NCBI RefSeq assembly: GCF_007859765.1
Contig: NZ_SIHJ01000006.1
Coordinates: forward strand, 20,985-84,984
Length of the DNA: 64,000 nt
Reading direction: 5' to 3'
DNA from: Posidoniimonas corsicana
GTDB lineage: Bacteria; Planctomycetota; Planctomycetia; Pirellulales; Lacipirellulaceae
Part shown: positions 22,362-31,713 of the stretch, piece after piece
How the letters are laid out: each line of letters opens with the position of its first letter
Position numbering within the stretch: the first letter of the stretch is position 1
Made by a program: the position numbers and the translations under genes
The notes under the pieces: generated by a model
Seen by the model: only the letters and a program-made list of their open reading frames with translations
Databases searched by the model: none
Told to the model about the DNA's origin: nothing

Positions 22362-24706
22362 GCCTCCGCATCCTGCTGCTGACCGCGTTGCTAACGGGAC
22401 TTCCACTCTTGCCTGAAGCGGGAGCATCGCAGTCGGAGCAGGCGATCTGGTTCGATCGGCCCGCAGTTCAGTGGACCGAGGCGTTGCCGGTCGGCAACGG
22501 ACGGTTGGGCGCGATGGTGTTTGGCGGCGTGCAGGAGGCCCGATGGCAGTTCAATGAGGACAGCGTCTGGACCGGACGCCCGCACAGCTACGCCAATCAG
22601 GGGGCGTCAGAACACCTTGACAGGATCCGCGAGCTGCTCCTGGCCGGCGACCAGAAGGCGGCCGAGCAGCTCGCGATGAACGAGTTCATGTCAGACCCGC
22701 TCCGCCAGCGGAGCTACCAACCCTGCGGCGACCTCGTCATCACGTTTGACCATGGCGAAAAAGCAGACGGCTTCCGACGCGAACTGAACCTGGACACTGC
22801 GCAGGCGGTTACTCGCTATCGTGTCGGCGATGCGACCTTCACCCGCACAACATTCGCGAGCTGCCCCGATGGCGTGCTCGTCGTCCGGCTCGAGTGCGAC
22901 CGGCCCGGAGAGTTAGCCTTCCGCGCCGCGCTCACCAGCCCGCACAAACGGTCAAAGACGTCCGCCGCACGCGGCGACACGCTGATGCTCAGCGGACGCG
23001 TCGGCAAGGATAACGAGGACGCAATCCGCTTCGCCGCCCACGCGCGCGTCGCCGAGACCGATGGGCGCGTCGATGACTCCGATGGGCTGGCGGTTTCAGG
23101 GGCGACCCACGCCACACTGCTGCTCACCGCCCGCACCAATCACCAGAACTACCAAGACCTATCGGGGGACCCGGTCGCACGCAGCCTGGACGACCTCCAA
23201 TCGGCGTCCGACAAGGATTACTCGCAACTCCTCGCCCGCCACACCAAGGACCACCAGAGTCTCTACCGACGCGTGAGCCTCGACCTTGCGGGCGATCGGA
23301 GCGATCAGCCTACCGACCAATGGGTCCGCAACAGTGAAGGCAAAGCCGACCCCGCCTTAGCCGAGCTGCTGTTTGACTACGGCCGGTACCTGATGATTGC
23401 CAGCAGCCGCCCCGGAGGGCAGCCAGCCAACCTGCAGGGGCTGTGGAACGACCAGCTCAGCCCACCGTGGGACAGCAAGTACACTATCAACATCAACACC
23501 GAGATGAACTACTGGCTGACGGACCCCTGCAACCTTTCCGAGTGTGCCGAGCCGCTCTTCGACGCGCTCAACGACCTTTCCGAAACGGGGGCTGAGGTCG
23601 CCCGCCAGCACTACGACGCGCCCGGCTGGGTAGTACACCACAACTTCGACTTGTGGCGCGGCGCCGCACCGATCAACGCGTCGAATCACGGTATCTGGCC
23701 CACCGGCGGCGCCTGGCTGTGCCAGCACTTGTGGAACCGCTACGCTTACTCCGGCGACGAGGAGTTCCTCCGCCAGGCGGCCTACCCGCTGCTGAAGGGC
23801 GCGTCGCAGTTCTTTGTGGGCGTTCTGGTCGAGGACCCGCGCAGCGATGCGGGCCTCCTGATCAGCGGCCCCAGCAACTCGCCCGAGCAGGGCGGACTAG
23901 TGATGGGACCAGCAATGGACCACCAGATCATCCGCGCACTGCTGGAGTACGCGATTGCCGCGAGCGAGGCGTTAGACGTCGACCAGTCTTTGCGGGAGGA
24001 GTGGCGGTCGGTCCACGACCGCATCGCCCCCAACCGCATTGGCCAGCACGGGCAGCTTCAGGAGTGGCTTGAAGACAAGGACAACCCGACCAATCAACAC
24101 CGCCACGTTTCACATCTGTGGGCGGTGTTCCCAGGCGCGGAGATCACGCCCGATACGCCAGAGCTGTTCAACGCGGCCCGGACCTCGCTTGAGTTCCGGG
24201 GCGATGGCGGGACCGGCTGGGCCCGCGCATGGAAGATAAACTTGTGGGCCCGTCTGCAGGATGGCGACCGCGCCGAGAAGGTGCTCCGAGGCCTGCTTAC
24301 CCTGACCGACTCGCCGCTGACCGACTACCGGGGTGGCGGCGTGTACGCCAACTTGTTCGACGCCCACCCGCCGTTCCAGATTGACGGGAACTTTGGCGCC
24401 ACGTCGGGCATCTGCGAGATGCTTATGCAGTCCCACCGCACCACCGACGACGGCCTACGCCACATCGAACTCCTGCCCGCCCTGCCATCCGCGTGGCCCG
24501 ACGGCGAAGTGACCGGCCTGTGCGCCCGGGACGGATTTGTGCTCGACCTTAAGTGGGACGGCGGCGAACTGCAGCAGGCCGTGATCCGCTCGACCCTGCC
24601 CCGCTCCGCGGTGGTCTCGATCGGGGAGAGTCGGCATCGAGTTGAGCTTCAGCCCGGCCAGTCGGTCACCTTGGGCCCTGGCTTAGAGCCGCTGGCGAGC
24701 AAGTAG
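22358..24706 (+). CDS. Second GH95 alpha-L-fucosidase / alpha-L-galactosidase
   Basis: The protein has 782 residues from the ATG at 22358, which overlaps the upstream stop (ATGA) and begins a signal peptide (MSLRILLLTALLTGLPLL). GH95 features are IWFDRPAVQWTEALPVGNGR, VFGGVQEARWQFNEDSVWTG, ININTEMNYWLTDPCNLSE, SNSPEQGG and HPPFQIDGNFGA. It differs from the first GH95 around the substrate site: MNYWLTDPCN instead of MNYWPAEITN, and SPEQGGLVMGP instead of SPENAFLDEQ. Such divergence is compatible with one enzyme acting on L-fucose and the other on L-galactose. GH127 follows after 59 nt. Confidence 0.92.
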   Translation: MSLRILLLTALLTGLPLLPEAGASQSEQAIWFDRPAVQWTEALPVGNGRLGAMVFGGVQEARWQFNEDSVWTGRPHSYANQGASEHLDRIRELLLAGDQKAAEQLAMNEFMSDPLRQRSYQPCGDLVITFDHGEKADGFRRELNLDTAQAVTRYRVGDATFTRTTFASCPDGVLVVRLECDRPGELAFRAALTSPHKRSKTSAARGDTLMLSGRVGKDNEDAIRFAAHARVAETDGRVDDSDGLAVSGATHATLLLTARTNHQNYQDLSGDPVARSLDDLQSASDKDYSQLLARHTKDHQSLYRRVSLDLAGDRSDQPTDQWVRNSEGKADPALAELLFDYGRYLMIASSRPGGQPANLQGLWNDQLSPPWDSKYTININTEMNYWLTDPCNLSECAEPLFDALNDLSETGAEVARQHYDAPGWVVHHNFDLWRGAAPINASNHGIWPTGGAWLCQHLWNRYAYSGDEEFLRQAAYPLLKGASQFFVGVLVEDPRSDAGLLISGPSNSPEQGGLVMGPAMDHQIIRALLEYAIAASEALDVDQSLREEWRSVHDRIAPNRIGQHGQLQEWLEDKDNPTNQHRHVSHLWAVFPGAEITPDTPELFNAARTSLEFRGDGGTGWARAWKINLWARLQDGDRAEKVLRGLLTLTDSPLTDYRGGGVYANLFDAHPPFQIDGNFGATSGICEMLMQSHRTTDDGLRHIELLPALPSAWPDGEVTGLCARDGFVLDLKWDGGELQQAVIRSTLPRSAVVSIGESRHRVELQPGQSVTLGPGLEPLASK

Positions 24707-24765
24707 CCGCCCGCGCGTTGAACACCGCGTACGCGGCAAGGCCGCGCAACGAGAGACCTCTAGCA

Positions 24766-26817
24766 ATGCCATCGCCCCGCGTGCCGTCACGACTGCCTAA
24801 CCCGCTCAGCAAGTGCTGCGCCGCCATGTTCGCGTTGCTGGCATCCACCGCTGTCGCGGAACCGATGCTGCCGATAACCGACACGGCTCAGAGTTCGCAC
24901 GCCGTGCTCAAGCCAATCGGCGTGGATCAGGCCCGATGGACCGAGGGGTTCTGGGCCCAGCGGTACCAGGTCTGTCGCGACCAGTCGATCCCGTCGATGT
25001 GGGAGCTAATGGAGAGCGGAGACTACAAGCCGTTCCTGGGCCACTTCCTCATTGCCGCCGGGCAGGCCGATGGCGACTACCACGGGGCGCCTTGGAACGA
25101 CGGCGACTTCTACAAATGGATGGAGGCTGCCTGCGCCCTGCTGGCGGTGGACCCCGACCCTCAGCTCCGCGCAGCGGTCGACCGATCCGTTCGCGCCATC
25201 GCCGCGGCCCAGCGTGATGACGGCTACCTGCACACGCCTGTGCTGATCCGCGCCAAGAACGGCGACCCCACCGCGAAGCCGCTGTCCGACCGGCACGACT
25301 TTGAGGTCTACAACATGGGGCACCTGATGACCACCGGCTGCATCCACCACCGGGTCACCGGATCGAACGAATTGCTCAATGTCGCCAAGCAAGCCGCCGG
25401 GTTTCTGGAGCACGCGTTCGCCGACCCCACGCCGGAGCTGGCACGCAACTCGGTCTGCCCGTCTCACTACATGGGCGCGGTCGAGCTGTACCGGACCACA
25501 GGCGATGAACGCTACCTGCGCCTTGCCCAGCACTTCCTCGACATGCGCAACCTGATCGAGGACGGCGGCGATGATAATCAGGACCGCGTGCCTTTTCTCC
25601 AGCAGCGCGAGGCGGTCGGCCACGCGGTGCGGGCGAACTACCTGTACGCGGGCGTCGCGGACCTGCTGCTCGAGACGGGCGACTCCAAGCTTCGTGCGCC
25701 GCTCGACGCGGTCTGGGACAACATCGTGCAGAAGAAGCTGCATGTTACCGGCGGGTGCGGCGCGTTGTATGACGGCGCCTCCCCCGACGGGTCGTCCTCC
25801 CAGCGCGAGATCACGCGGATCCACCAGGCGTACGGCCGGAACTACCAACTCCCGAACTCAACCGCCCACAACGAGACCTGCGCCGCCCTGGGCGGGGTGC
25901 TGTGGAACTGGCGGATGCTGCTCGCCACCGGCGAGGCGAAGTACGCCGACTGGATTGAGCTGGCGATGCACAACGCGGTGCTCGCCGGCGTTAGCCTGGA
26001 CGGCGACGACTACCTCTACGTCAACCCGCTCCGCCGTCTAGACCCCGAGCCGCAGGACCTGCGCTGGAGCCGCACCCGCCAGCCGTTCATCGTATCGTTC
26101 TGCTGCCCGCCGAACGTTGTGCGTACGCTCGCCGAACTAAGCGGCTACGCCTACAGCAAGTCGGACGCCGCGTTGTGGGTCAACCTGTACGGCGCCAACG
26201 AGCTCGCCACCGACGTCGCTGGCGAGGCGTTCCGCCTCACTCAGAGCACCGACTACCCGTGGGATGGCGCCGTGAAGCTGACCATCGAGGAGTGCGGCGC
26301 CCGGCCGATCGAACTGCGGCTGCGGGTTCCAGGATGGTGCAAGGATCCAGAGGTTTCCGTCAACGGCACACCGGTCGACACGGATCTCAAGCCCGGCAGC
26401 TACGCCCGGTTGAAGCGAGCGTGGACCGCCGGCGACGAGGTCACCCTCAACCTCCCGATGCCCACGGTGCTCCTCGAGTCGAACCCCCGCGTCGAGGAGA
26501 CCCGCAACCAACTAGCGGTGAAGCGGGGGCCGGTGGTGTACTGCCTGGAGGCGGCCGACCTGCCCGCTGGAGTCCGCGTCGATCAGGTCGCGTTACCCGC
26601 CGACGCCACACTCACCCCTCGGTTCGAACCCGACCTGCTGGGCGGCGTCACGGTGATCGAAGCCTCGCTCACCAAACGCCCCGCGGGCGACTGGTCGACG
26701 CTCTACCGTCCCGTGGAGAACGGCCCCCGCGAGAGCGTCTCCTCCCGGCTGGTCCCGTACTTCGCCTGGGGGAACCGCGGCGACGGTGAGATGACCGTCT
26801 GGTTGCCGCGAGATTAA
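24766..26817 (+). CDS. GH127 beta-L-arabinofuranosidase
   Basis: The protein has about 683 residues from the chosen ATG; the in-frame start at 24718 overlaps spacer sequence and is less likely. The fold is DUF1680/GH127: MDRGFW-like opening (ARWTEGFWAQRYQ), APWNDGDFYKWMEA, the Glu-x-Cys pair in HNETCAALGG (about Glu370, Cys372) and a CCPPN motif (Cys446-Cys447). In characterised GH127 enzymes these cysteines bind zinc and one is the nucleophile, so the site appears intact. Family members release beta-L-arabinofuranose; some related enzymes act on aceric acid in RG-II. A signal-like segment near the N-terminus suggests export. Its stop lies 4 nt from the convergent GH78 stop. Confidence 0.92.
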   Translation: MPSPRVPSRLPNPLSKCCAAMFALLASTAVAEPMLPITDTAQSSHAVLKPIGVDQARWTEGFWAQRYQVCRDQSIPSMWELMESGDYKPFLGHFLIAAGQADGDYHGAPWNDGDFYKWMEAACALLAVDPDPQLRAAVDRSVRAIAAAQRDDGYLHTPVLIRAKNGDPTAKPLSDRHDFEVYNMGHLMTTGCIHHRVTGSNELLNVAKQAAGFLEHAFADPTPELARNSVCPSHYMGAVELYRTTGDERYLRLAQHFLDMRNLIEDGGDDNQDRVPFLQQREAVGHAVRANYLYAGVADLLLETGDSKLRAPLDAVWDNIVQKKLHVTGGCGALYDGASPDGSSSQREITRIHQAYGRNYQLPNSTAHNETCAALGGVLWNWRMLLATGEAKYADWIELAMHNAVLAGVSLDGDDYLYVNPLRRLDPEPQDLRWSRTRQPFIVSFCCPPNVVRTLAELSGYAYSKSDAALWVNLYGANELATDVAGEAFRLTQSTDYPWDGAVKLTIEECGARPIELRLRVPGWCKDPEVSVNGTPVDTDLKPGSYARLKRAWTAGDEVTLNLPMPTVLLESNPRVEETRNQLAVKRGPVVYCLEAADLPAGVRVDQVALPADATLTPRFEPDLLGGVTVIEASLTKRPAGDWSTLYRPVENGPRESVSSRLVPYFAWGNRGDGEMTVWLPRD

Positions 26818-26821
26818 CCTT

Positions 26822-29533
26822 CTACTCCACCACGAATGAGTAGTCACCCGAGTTGACCTCGACAATGGTGTAGCCGTCTCGCACCTTGACCGACCGCACA
26901 CCCGTACGCTGGGCGGCGGGCTGGCTGGCCTCGGTCACCTCGCCGATCGGCAAGTAGATGGTCGCCGTGACGTTTGCCGGCAGGTTGGCTTCGAGCGTAA
27001 ACCGATCGCCCAACCGCTCCCAACGAACACGAACCGGCCCGCGAATCGACTCGTGGGTCGCCTCGGCCCAATCGATCTTGTCGACCGGACGGGGCCGGAT
27101 GATCACGTTACGGTAGCCAGGCGCCTGCGGGTCCGGGGAAATGCCAACCAGGTCCTTGTAGAACCACTCCGTGATGTGACCCAGCATGAAGTGGTTGTGC
27201 GACGAGCGGGAGTTGGCGTCCCACGCCTCGGTGAGGCTGGTCACGCCCTTGTCGACCAGCATGGCGTAGCCCGGCTTGCCGGGGTTGGTGAACAACTCGT
27301 AGAGCACATCAAGCCGGTCGTTCTGCGTGAGCGCCTGGATCTCGTACCGCCAACCGACATCGCCGGCGGTGAGGGCCATCCCGCGGCTCTTGATATCATC
27401 CACCAACGACGCGAGCGCCGCCTCACGATCCTGTTCCTGCGCGAGTCCCATGACCAGCGCGATCGAGTTGGAGCACTGCGAGCCTGTCGCGTACGAGCCG
27501 TCATCGTTGCGGTACTCGGCTATCCACGCGTTGCGGATCGCGTCGGCAAGCTCTGCGTAGCGGCTGGCGTCGTCCTCTTTGCCCAGCACGCTGGCGATCT
27601 GGGACATCCGCTGCGCGTCGAGGAAATAGAACGCCGTCGCGGTCACACGCGGCGGGGTTAGCTGGGCGTGGCCGGGGCGGTCGGCAGGGCCGAGGTCGTA
27701 CCAATCCCCAAGCCCCTCGTCCACAAGGTAGCCCGTGGCCTGAGAGTCGAGGTACCGCATGTATCGCTCCATCACCTCGTAGTAGTCGGCGAACAGCTTG
27801 GTGTCGCCGGTCGCCTGGTAGTGCTGCCACGGCACCAGGATCACCGCGGCGCCCCACTCCGCGGCCGCGCGAAACGTCCCCGGGAACTTCACGTACTCCG
27901 GCGCGATGTTGGGCACGAGCCCCTCATCGGTCTGCGAATCGGCCATGTCACGCATGCCCTTGATCAGGATGCGCGACACGTCGAACTCGTACCGGATGGC
28001 CGGGCCGTTTAGGTGATACTGCTCGAGCCAGCCGAGCTTCTCACGGTGGGGGCAGTCAGTGAGCACAGACACCATGTTCGACCGCTGCGCCCAGCGGACC
28101 ATGGTGCGGACCTTGTTGAGCAGATCGCTCGAACAGCGGAACTCGCCGGTCGGCGCCGCCACCGAGTGCACCACGACGCCCTCAATCTGCGAAAGCCCGG
28201 GCAGGTCGCCTCCCTCGGTAGACGGGATCTTGTCGAGCTGCATATACCGGCAGCCCGCGTAGAAGAAGCGTGGGAACCACTCTTCTGGCTCGTCGGTCGC
28301 CTTGGTGTACTGCCAGTATGCGGGGCCACGGTTGCCGCCACACGTGTCGCGGTTGATCTGGCCGTCCTCATCGACGATCTCTGCGTGTGTCAGCCGCACC
28401 GTGCTGCCGCGGGGCCCGGTTACCGTGATCCGCGGCATGTAGCTGGCGTTCTGACCAAAGTCGATCACGTCGCGGGTATCGCTCAGCCGGTTGGTGGCTA
28501 CCGGTCGGATCGACTCGATCGCTTGGAGCGGCGGTGCACTGAAGGTATGCCCACGCAGCGTCCCGCCTGGACGCACCAGGATTACAGCTTGGTCCCACGC
28601 CGAATCGTTGAAGCCGGGGGAGTCCCAACCCTGCTCGAGAAGCCGCGCATCGTAGTCCTCACCGCCGAAGATGTCGTTGTACGTGGTTGGCCCGGCAGAG
28701 ACCCGCCAGCCGCCATCGGTGCCGATGACCTCCCGCGTGCCGTCTTCGTAGTAGAGCTCCAGCTGCGCGATCAGCCGCTTGGGGCCAAACGTGCCCTGGA
28801 ACTTGCTGAACCGGTTACGCCGCTCCGTGTGGTACATGCCGTCGCCCAGTGCGACGCCAATCGCGTTCTCGCCGCTGCGGAGCATGGGCGTGACGTCATG
28901 GGTCTCGTACAGGCAGGTTCGGTTGTACTTGGACCATCCGGGGGCGAGCAGCGCATCGCCGGACTTTTCGCCGTTGAGTGTCAGCTCGTAGTGGCCGAGA
29001 CCACAGATGTGCGCGACCGCCCGCTTCAAGCCAGGCCCGACCTCGAATTCTTTGCGAAGCAGAACCGACTCGCTCTCCCAGGGCGCGACGATCCACTCGC
29101 CGCTCCAGTCGTCCTTGTCGAGCAGGCCCATCGTCCAGCGTGCTGGTTCGCTCCACGCACTCTGCTCGCCTCGCTGGTTCCAGACACGCACCTTCCAGAA
29201 CACCGGCTGGGATGACTCCAGTCCCTTGCCGGCGTACGGGATCAGGGCCGTCTCGGCTGACTCTACCTTGCCCGTGGACCACAGGTCGCCCTCATCTTTC
29301 GCCAGCAGATCGTGGCTGCTGGCCACCAGAATCTCGTAAGCGGACTGCCGTTGGCTGCGTTCGCCGCTGCGGAGGGTCCAAGTGAGCCGCGGGTGCGCAA
29401 CATCGATCCCCAGCGGGTTCTCGGCGAACTCGCAGGTCACGCGGTCCACCGACAGAGGATCGGCGACGGCCTGGGGGAGGGTCAGCGCCAGTGCGGCAAG
29501 AGCGCACAGCGATCGGCAAAGAGATAGACTCAT
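26822..29533 (-). CDS. GH78 alpha-L-rhamnosidase
   Basis: The protein has 903 residues with a signal peptide (MSLSLCRSLCALAALALTLPQAVA). The family layout is complete: an N-terminal FnIII-like domain (VTCEFAENPLGID, FWKVRVWNQRGEQSAWS), carbohydrate-binding sandwiches, the (alpha/alpha)6 catalytic domain with LTDCPHREKLGWLEQ (Asp about 493), YDLGPADRPG and TSLTEAWDANSRSHNH-like motif, and a C-terminal beta domain. GH78 inverts alpha-L-rhamnosides. With GH106 in the first operon the locus has two unrelated rhamnosidase families, as expected for a polymer with several rhamnose linkages. It ends the leftward operon; the esterase gene lies 11 nt upstream. Confidence 0.95.
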   Translation of the reverse strand: MSLSLCRSLCALAALALTLPQAVADPLSVDRVTCEFAENPLGIDVAHPRLTWTLRSGERSQRQSAYEILVASSHDLLAKDEGDLWSTGKVESAETALIPYAGKGLESSQPVFWKVRVWNQRGEQSAWSEPARWTMGLLDKDDWSGEWIVAPWESESVLLRKEFEVGPGLKRAVAHICGLGHYELTLNGEKSGDALLAPGWSKYNRTCLYETHDVTPMLRSGENAIGVALGDGMYHTERRNRFSKFQGTFGPKRLIAQLELYYEDGTREVIGTDGGWRVSAGPTTYNDIFGGEDYDARLLEQGWDSPGFNDSAWDQAVILVRPGGTLRGHTFSAPPLQAIESIRPVATNRLSDTRDVIDFGQNASYMPRITVTGPRGSTVRLTHAEIVDEDGQINRDTCGGNRGPAYWQYTKATDEPEEWFPRFFYAGCRYMQLDKIPSTEGGDLPGLSQIEGVVVHSVAAPTGEFRCSSDLLNKVRTMVRWAQRSNMVSVLTDCPHREKLGWLEQYHLNGPAIRYEFDVSRILIKGMRDMADSQTDEGLVPNIAPEYVKFPGTFRAAAEWGAAVILVPWQHYQATGDTKLFADYYEVMERYMRYLDSQATGYLVDEGLGDWYDLGPADRPGHAQLTPPRVTATAFYFLDAQRMSQIASVLGKEDDASRYAELADAIRNAWIAEYRNDDGSYATGSQCSNSIALVMGLAQEQDREAALASLVDDIKSRGMALTAGDVGWRYEIQALTQNDRLDVLYELFTNPGKPGYAMLVDKGVTSLTEAWDANSRSSHNHFMLGHITEWFYKDLVGISPDPQAPGYRNVIIRPRPVDKIDWAEATHESIRGPVRVRWERLGDRFTLEANLPANVTATIYLPIGEVTEASQPAAQRTGVRSVKVRDGYTIVEVNSGDYSFVVE

Positions 29534-29544
29534 AGCTAGGCTTG

Positions 29545-31713
29545 CTACTGGAGGTTCTTAAAAAACTGCGCGGCGGCGGCGTGGAATGGGACGTCCTCGA
29601 CTATCGACAGCGACTCTGCTGCGCCAGCCGCGGCGTATGCCGAACTGATCGGCGCTGACTTCCCGCGGCCTTCACCGACGACCAACAGCGGTCTGGGCGC
29701 CCCGAGCGACAGGAAGGATGGGAGGTCGCCGTACTTCACGGCGCCGGGGAGAAAGTCGAGGTCCCGCCAGTCGGCGAGCTCCGCAAACCGGAATCCGCCC
29801 GTGTCAATCGCTGCGGCGTTCAGACGATCACCGGCCAGGGCAACTGCGGTCGCCGCGTACGGCGCGGTCCCTTCCTCTGCGAGCAGCAGAACACGCTGGC
29901 CCGGCGCCAACTCGCCCGCCGCGTCGATGAGCGCAAGCAGGTCCGCGGCACGCTCCGCCACCAGCGTGCGGTTGTAGCCGTAGGTGAGGCCGGCGGCGTC
30001 ACGGTCGGGTACGTTCGAAGGCAACTCGGTCAGCGGCAAGGAGCCATCGCCTCGTGTGCCTTGCTCCAGGAGATCGGCTGCCAGAACGGCGAAACCGTCA
30101 TTGAGAATCCGCTGCACGCTGGGCCGTATATCGCCGTCGCCTACGACGCCTGCCCTGCCTGCCGGACTGACGTACACCACAACGCCCTGGGAGTCGCTAG
30201 CCGGCGATAGCATCGTTGCGGTCAGCGACGCCCCGGACCCCGGCACCTGGACGTAGAACGGACGGCCAGAGGCATCTTGCTGGTCCGTGGCCCGTGGTCT
30301 TAGCTGCACGGACTCCGGCGCGCCAGTTGGGATCGCGGTCATCACTCGTAACGCAGGCTCGACAATTCCCCGGAATGTTTTAAGCGTAGCCGGGTCGCCT
30401 GGGGTGATGGCCGGCAAGTTCGACTCGGAGAGCCTGGTCCACTCCTGCAACAGCTCCGTCTCATGGTCCCGACCACTGCCGGGCTTGGGGTGCGTGCCGT
30501 CCCAAACTGTCAGCTCCTCGCGGGACAGCGGCAGGAAGTCCCGCTCCACAACGTCAACACCGTCATCGAGGTCGAGCCACTCCTTCATCCAGACGTACAT
30601 CGCGGCACGGGTGGGGTAGTTGTAGTTGTGCCCAAACTGGTTGAGCGAGGTAAGGCCGACATGGTCCCGTTTACCGTAGAGCCCGTACAGCTCCTGCAAT
30701 TCCGGGAAGCCCTTGGTCGGCATCTCACGGGTCCAGTCGTTGGCGGCCCCGATCCCCATTGGCTTGGGAGCGAACAACGCGGCGATCTCGACATTGCCGG
30801 TCCCCAGACGCAGGCAGCAGGCGTTCTCACAGGGACAGCCGCCCTGCATCGCGGTCGAAACCATCGCAGCGGGGAAGCTGACCTTAAGCCGGTCGTCCGT
30901 CGCGCAGAGCATCATAGTCTGTGTCGCGCCGCCGCTGGCGCCGGTCACGGCGAGCCGATCGGGGTCGACGCAGGGCAGCGTTGCGAGCCAGTCGAGCGCG
31001 CAGCGGGCGTCGTACAACTGCACGCCAAGCGGGTTCTGCAGACGCAGCTCGGCCTGGACGCTGTAGAAACCCCAGGCGTCGAGCCCGCTGATGACGGTCT
31101 CGTCGGTCGGGCGATGAACGCTTTCCTCGGAGAGCTGGCTGTCGCCGTAACCGATGCAGTCGATCAGGAATACGACACACCCCATCCGCGCGAGCTGCAC
31201 CGCCCGGGCTTGGATGGCGTGGCGCCCGCCCACCTCGTAGCGTTCGGCGCCCTCGGCGATCTGACGAGCCACCCCCTCCTCGCCGATGTCCTGGAAACGC
31301 CCACCAGGCCAGTGACCGTAGGGAGAGATTACGGCCGGCCGTCGGCCTTTGACCTTGGGGCGGAACAGGCTGCCTGTGGCGTAGTGGCCGGGGATCGTCT
31401 CGAGGTAGACGCGTGCGACCGAGTAAGAATCACGGTCAACCAGACCGTGCACCGTTGCGTTCGGTGTCGGTCGAGGCAATTCGGGCCACTGGCCCGCCGC
31501 GACCGCGATCTGCCGGCGCACGTCCTTCGCCCGCCGCTCCCACTCATCGAGCGACTCGGGCGGGTCGAAGGGGAAGTAGCTGGTGCGCAGGTTAACCCGC
31601 TCGCGGAGGCGGGTGTCGACAGGCGGCTTCTCCGATTTCTGGGCCGGGGCATACCCGCCGCCGATCAGCATGGCCGCCAGCGCGCAAACAATGAACCTCA
31701 ATCGATTCGTCAC
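29545..31713 (-). CDS. Secreted alpha/beta-hydrolase, acetyl-xylan-esterase-like
   Basis: The protein has 722 residues, GTG start overlapping the upstream stop by 4 nt, with a signal peptide ending near YAPAQ. The first half is an esterase domain: ISPYGHWPGGR oxyanion region, MGCVVFLIDCIGYGDS, and nucleophile elbow GASGGAT (Ser about 260), with a plausible catalytic histidine near FGHNYNYP. The second half is a divergent, possibly inactive hydrolase repeat containing VVYVSPAGRAG and VAERAADLLALIDAAG but no clear nucleophile elbow. In this context it may remove acetyl, methyl or other esters from pectin. The ester and the function of the second half are unknown. It lies between a sugar-binding protein and GH78. 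Confidence 0.8.
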   Translation of the reverse strand: MTNRLRFIVCALAAMLIGGGYAPAQKSEKPPVDTRLRERVNLRTSYFPFDPPESLDEWERRAKDVRRQIAVAAGQWPELPRPTPNATVHGLVDRDSYSVARVYLETIPGHYATGSLFRPKVKGRRPAVISPYGHWPGGRFQDIGEEGVARQIAEGAERYEVGGRHAIQARAVQLARMGCVVFLIDCIGYGDSQLSEESVHRPTDETVISGLDAWGFYSVQAELRLQNPLGVQLYDARCALDWLATLPCVDPDRLAVTGASGGATQTMMLCATDDRLKVSFPAAMVSTAMQGGCPCENACCLRLGTGNVEIAALFAPKPMGIGAANDWTREMPTKGFPELQELYGLYGKRDHVGLTSLNQFGHNYNYPTRAAMYVWMKEWLDLDDGVDVVERDFLPLSREELTVWDGTHPKPGSGRDHETELLQEWTRLSESNLPAITPGDPATLKTFRGIVEPALRVMTAIPTGAPESVQLRPRATDQQDASGRPFYVQVPGSGASLTATMLSPASDSQGVVVYVSPAGRAGVVGDGDIRPSVQRILNDGFAVLAADLLEQGTRGDGSLPLTELPSNVPDRDAAGLTYGYNRTLVAERAADLLALIDAAGELAPGQRVLLLAEEGTAPYAATAVALAGDRLNAAAIDTGGFRFAELADWRDLDFLPGAVKYGDLPSFLSLGAPRPLLVVGEGRGKSAPISSAYAAAGAAESLSIVEDVPFHAAAAQFFKNLQ

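Noticed and set aside
28013..29215. Plus-strand 400-codon frame inside GH78.
   Set aside because: No domains or ribosome-binding site; GH78 motifs are intact on the other strand.
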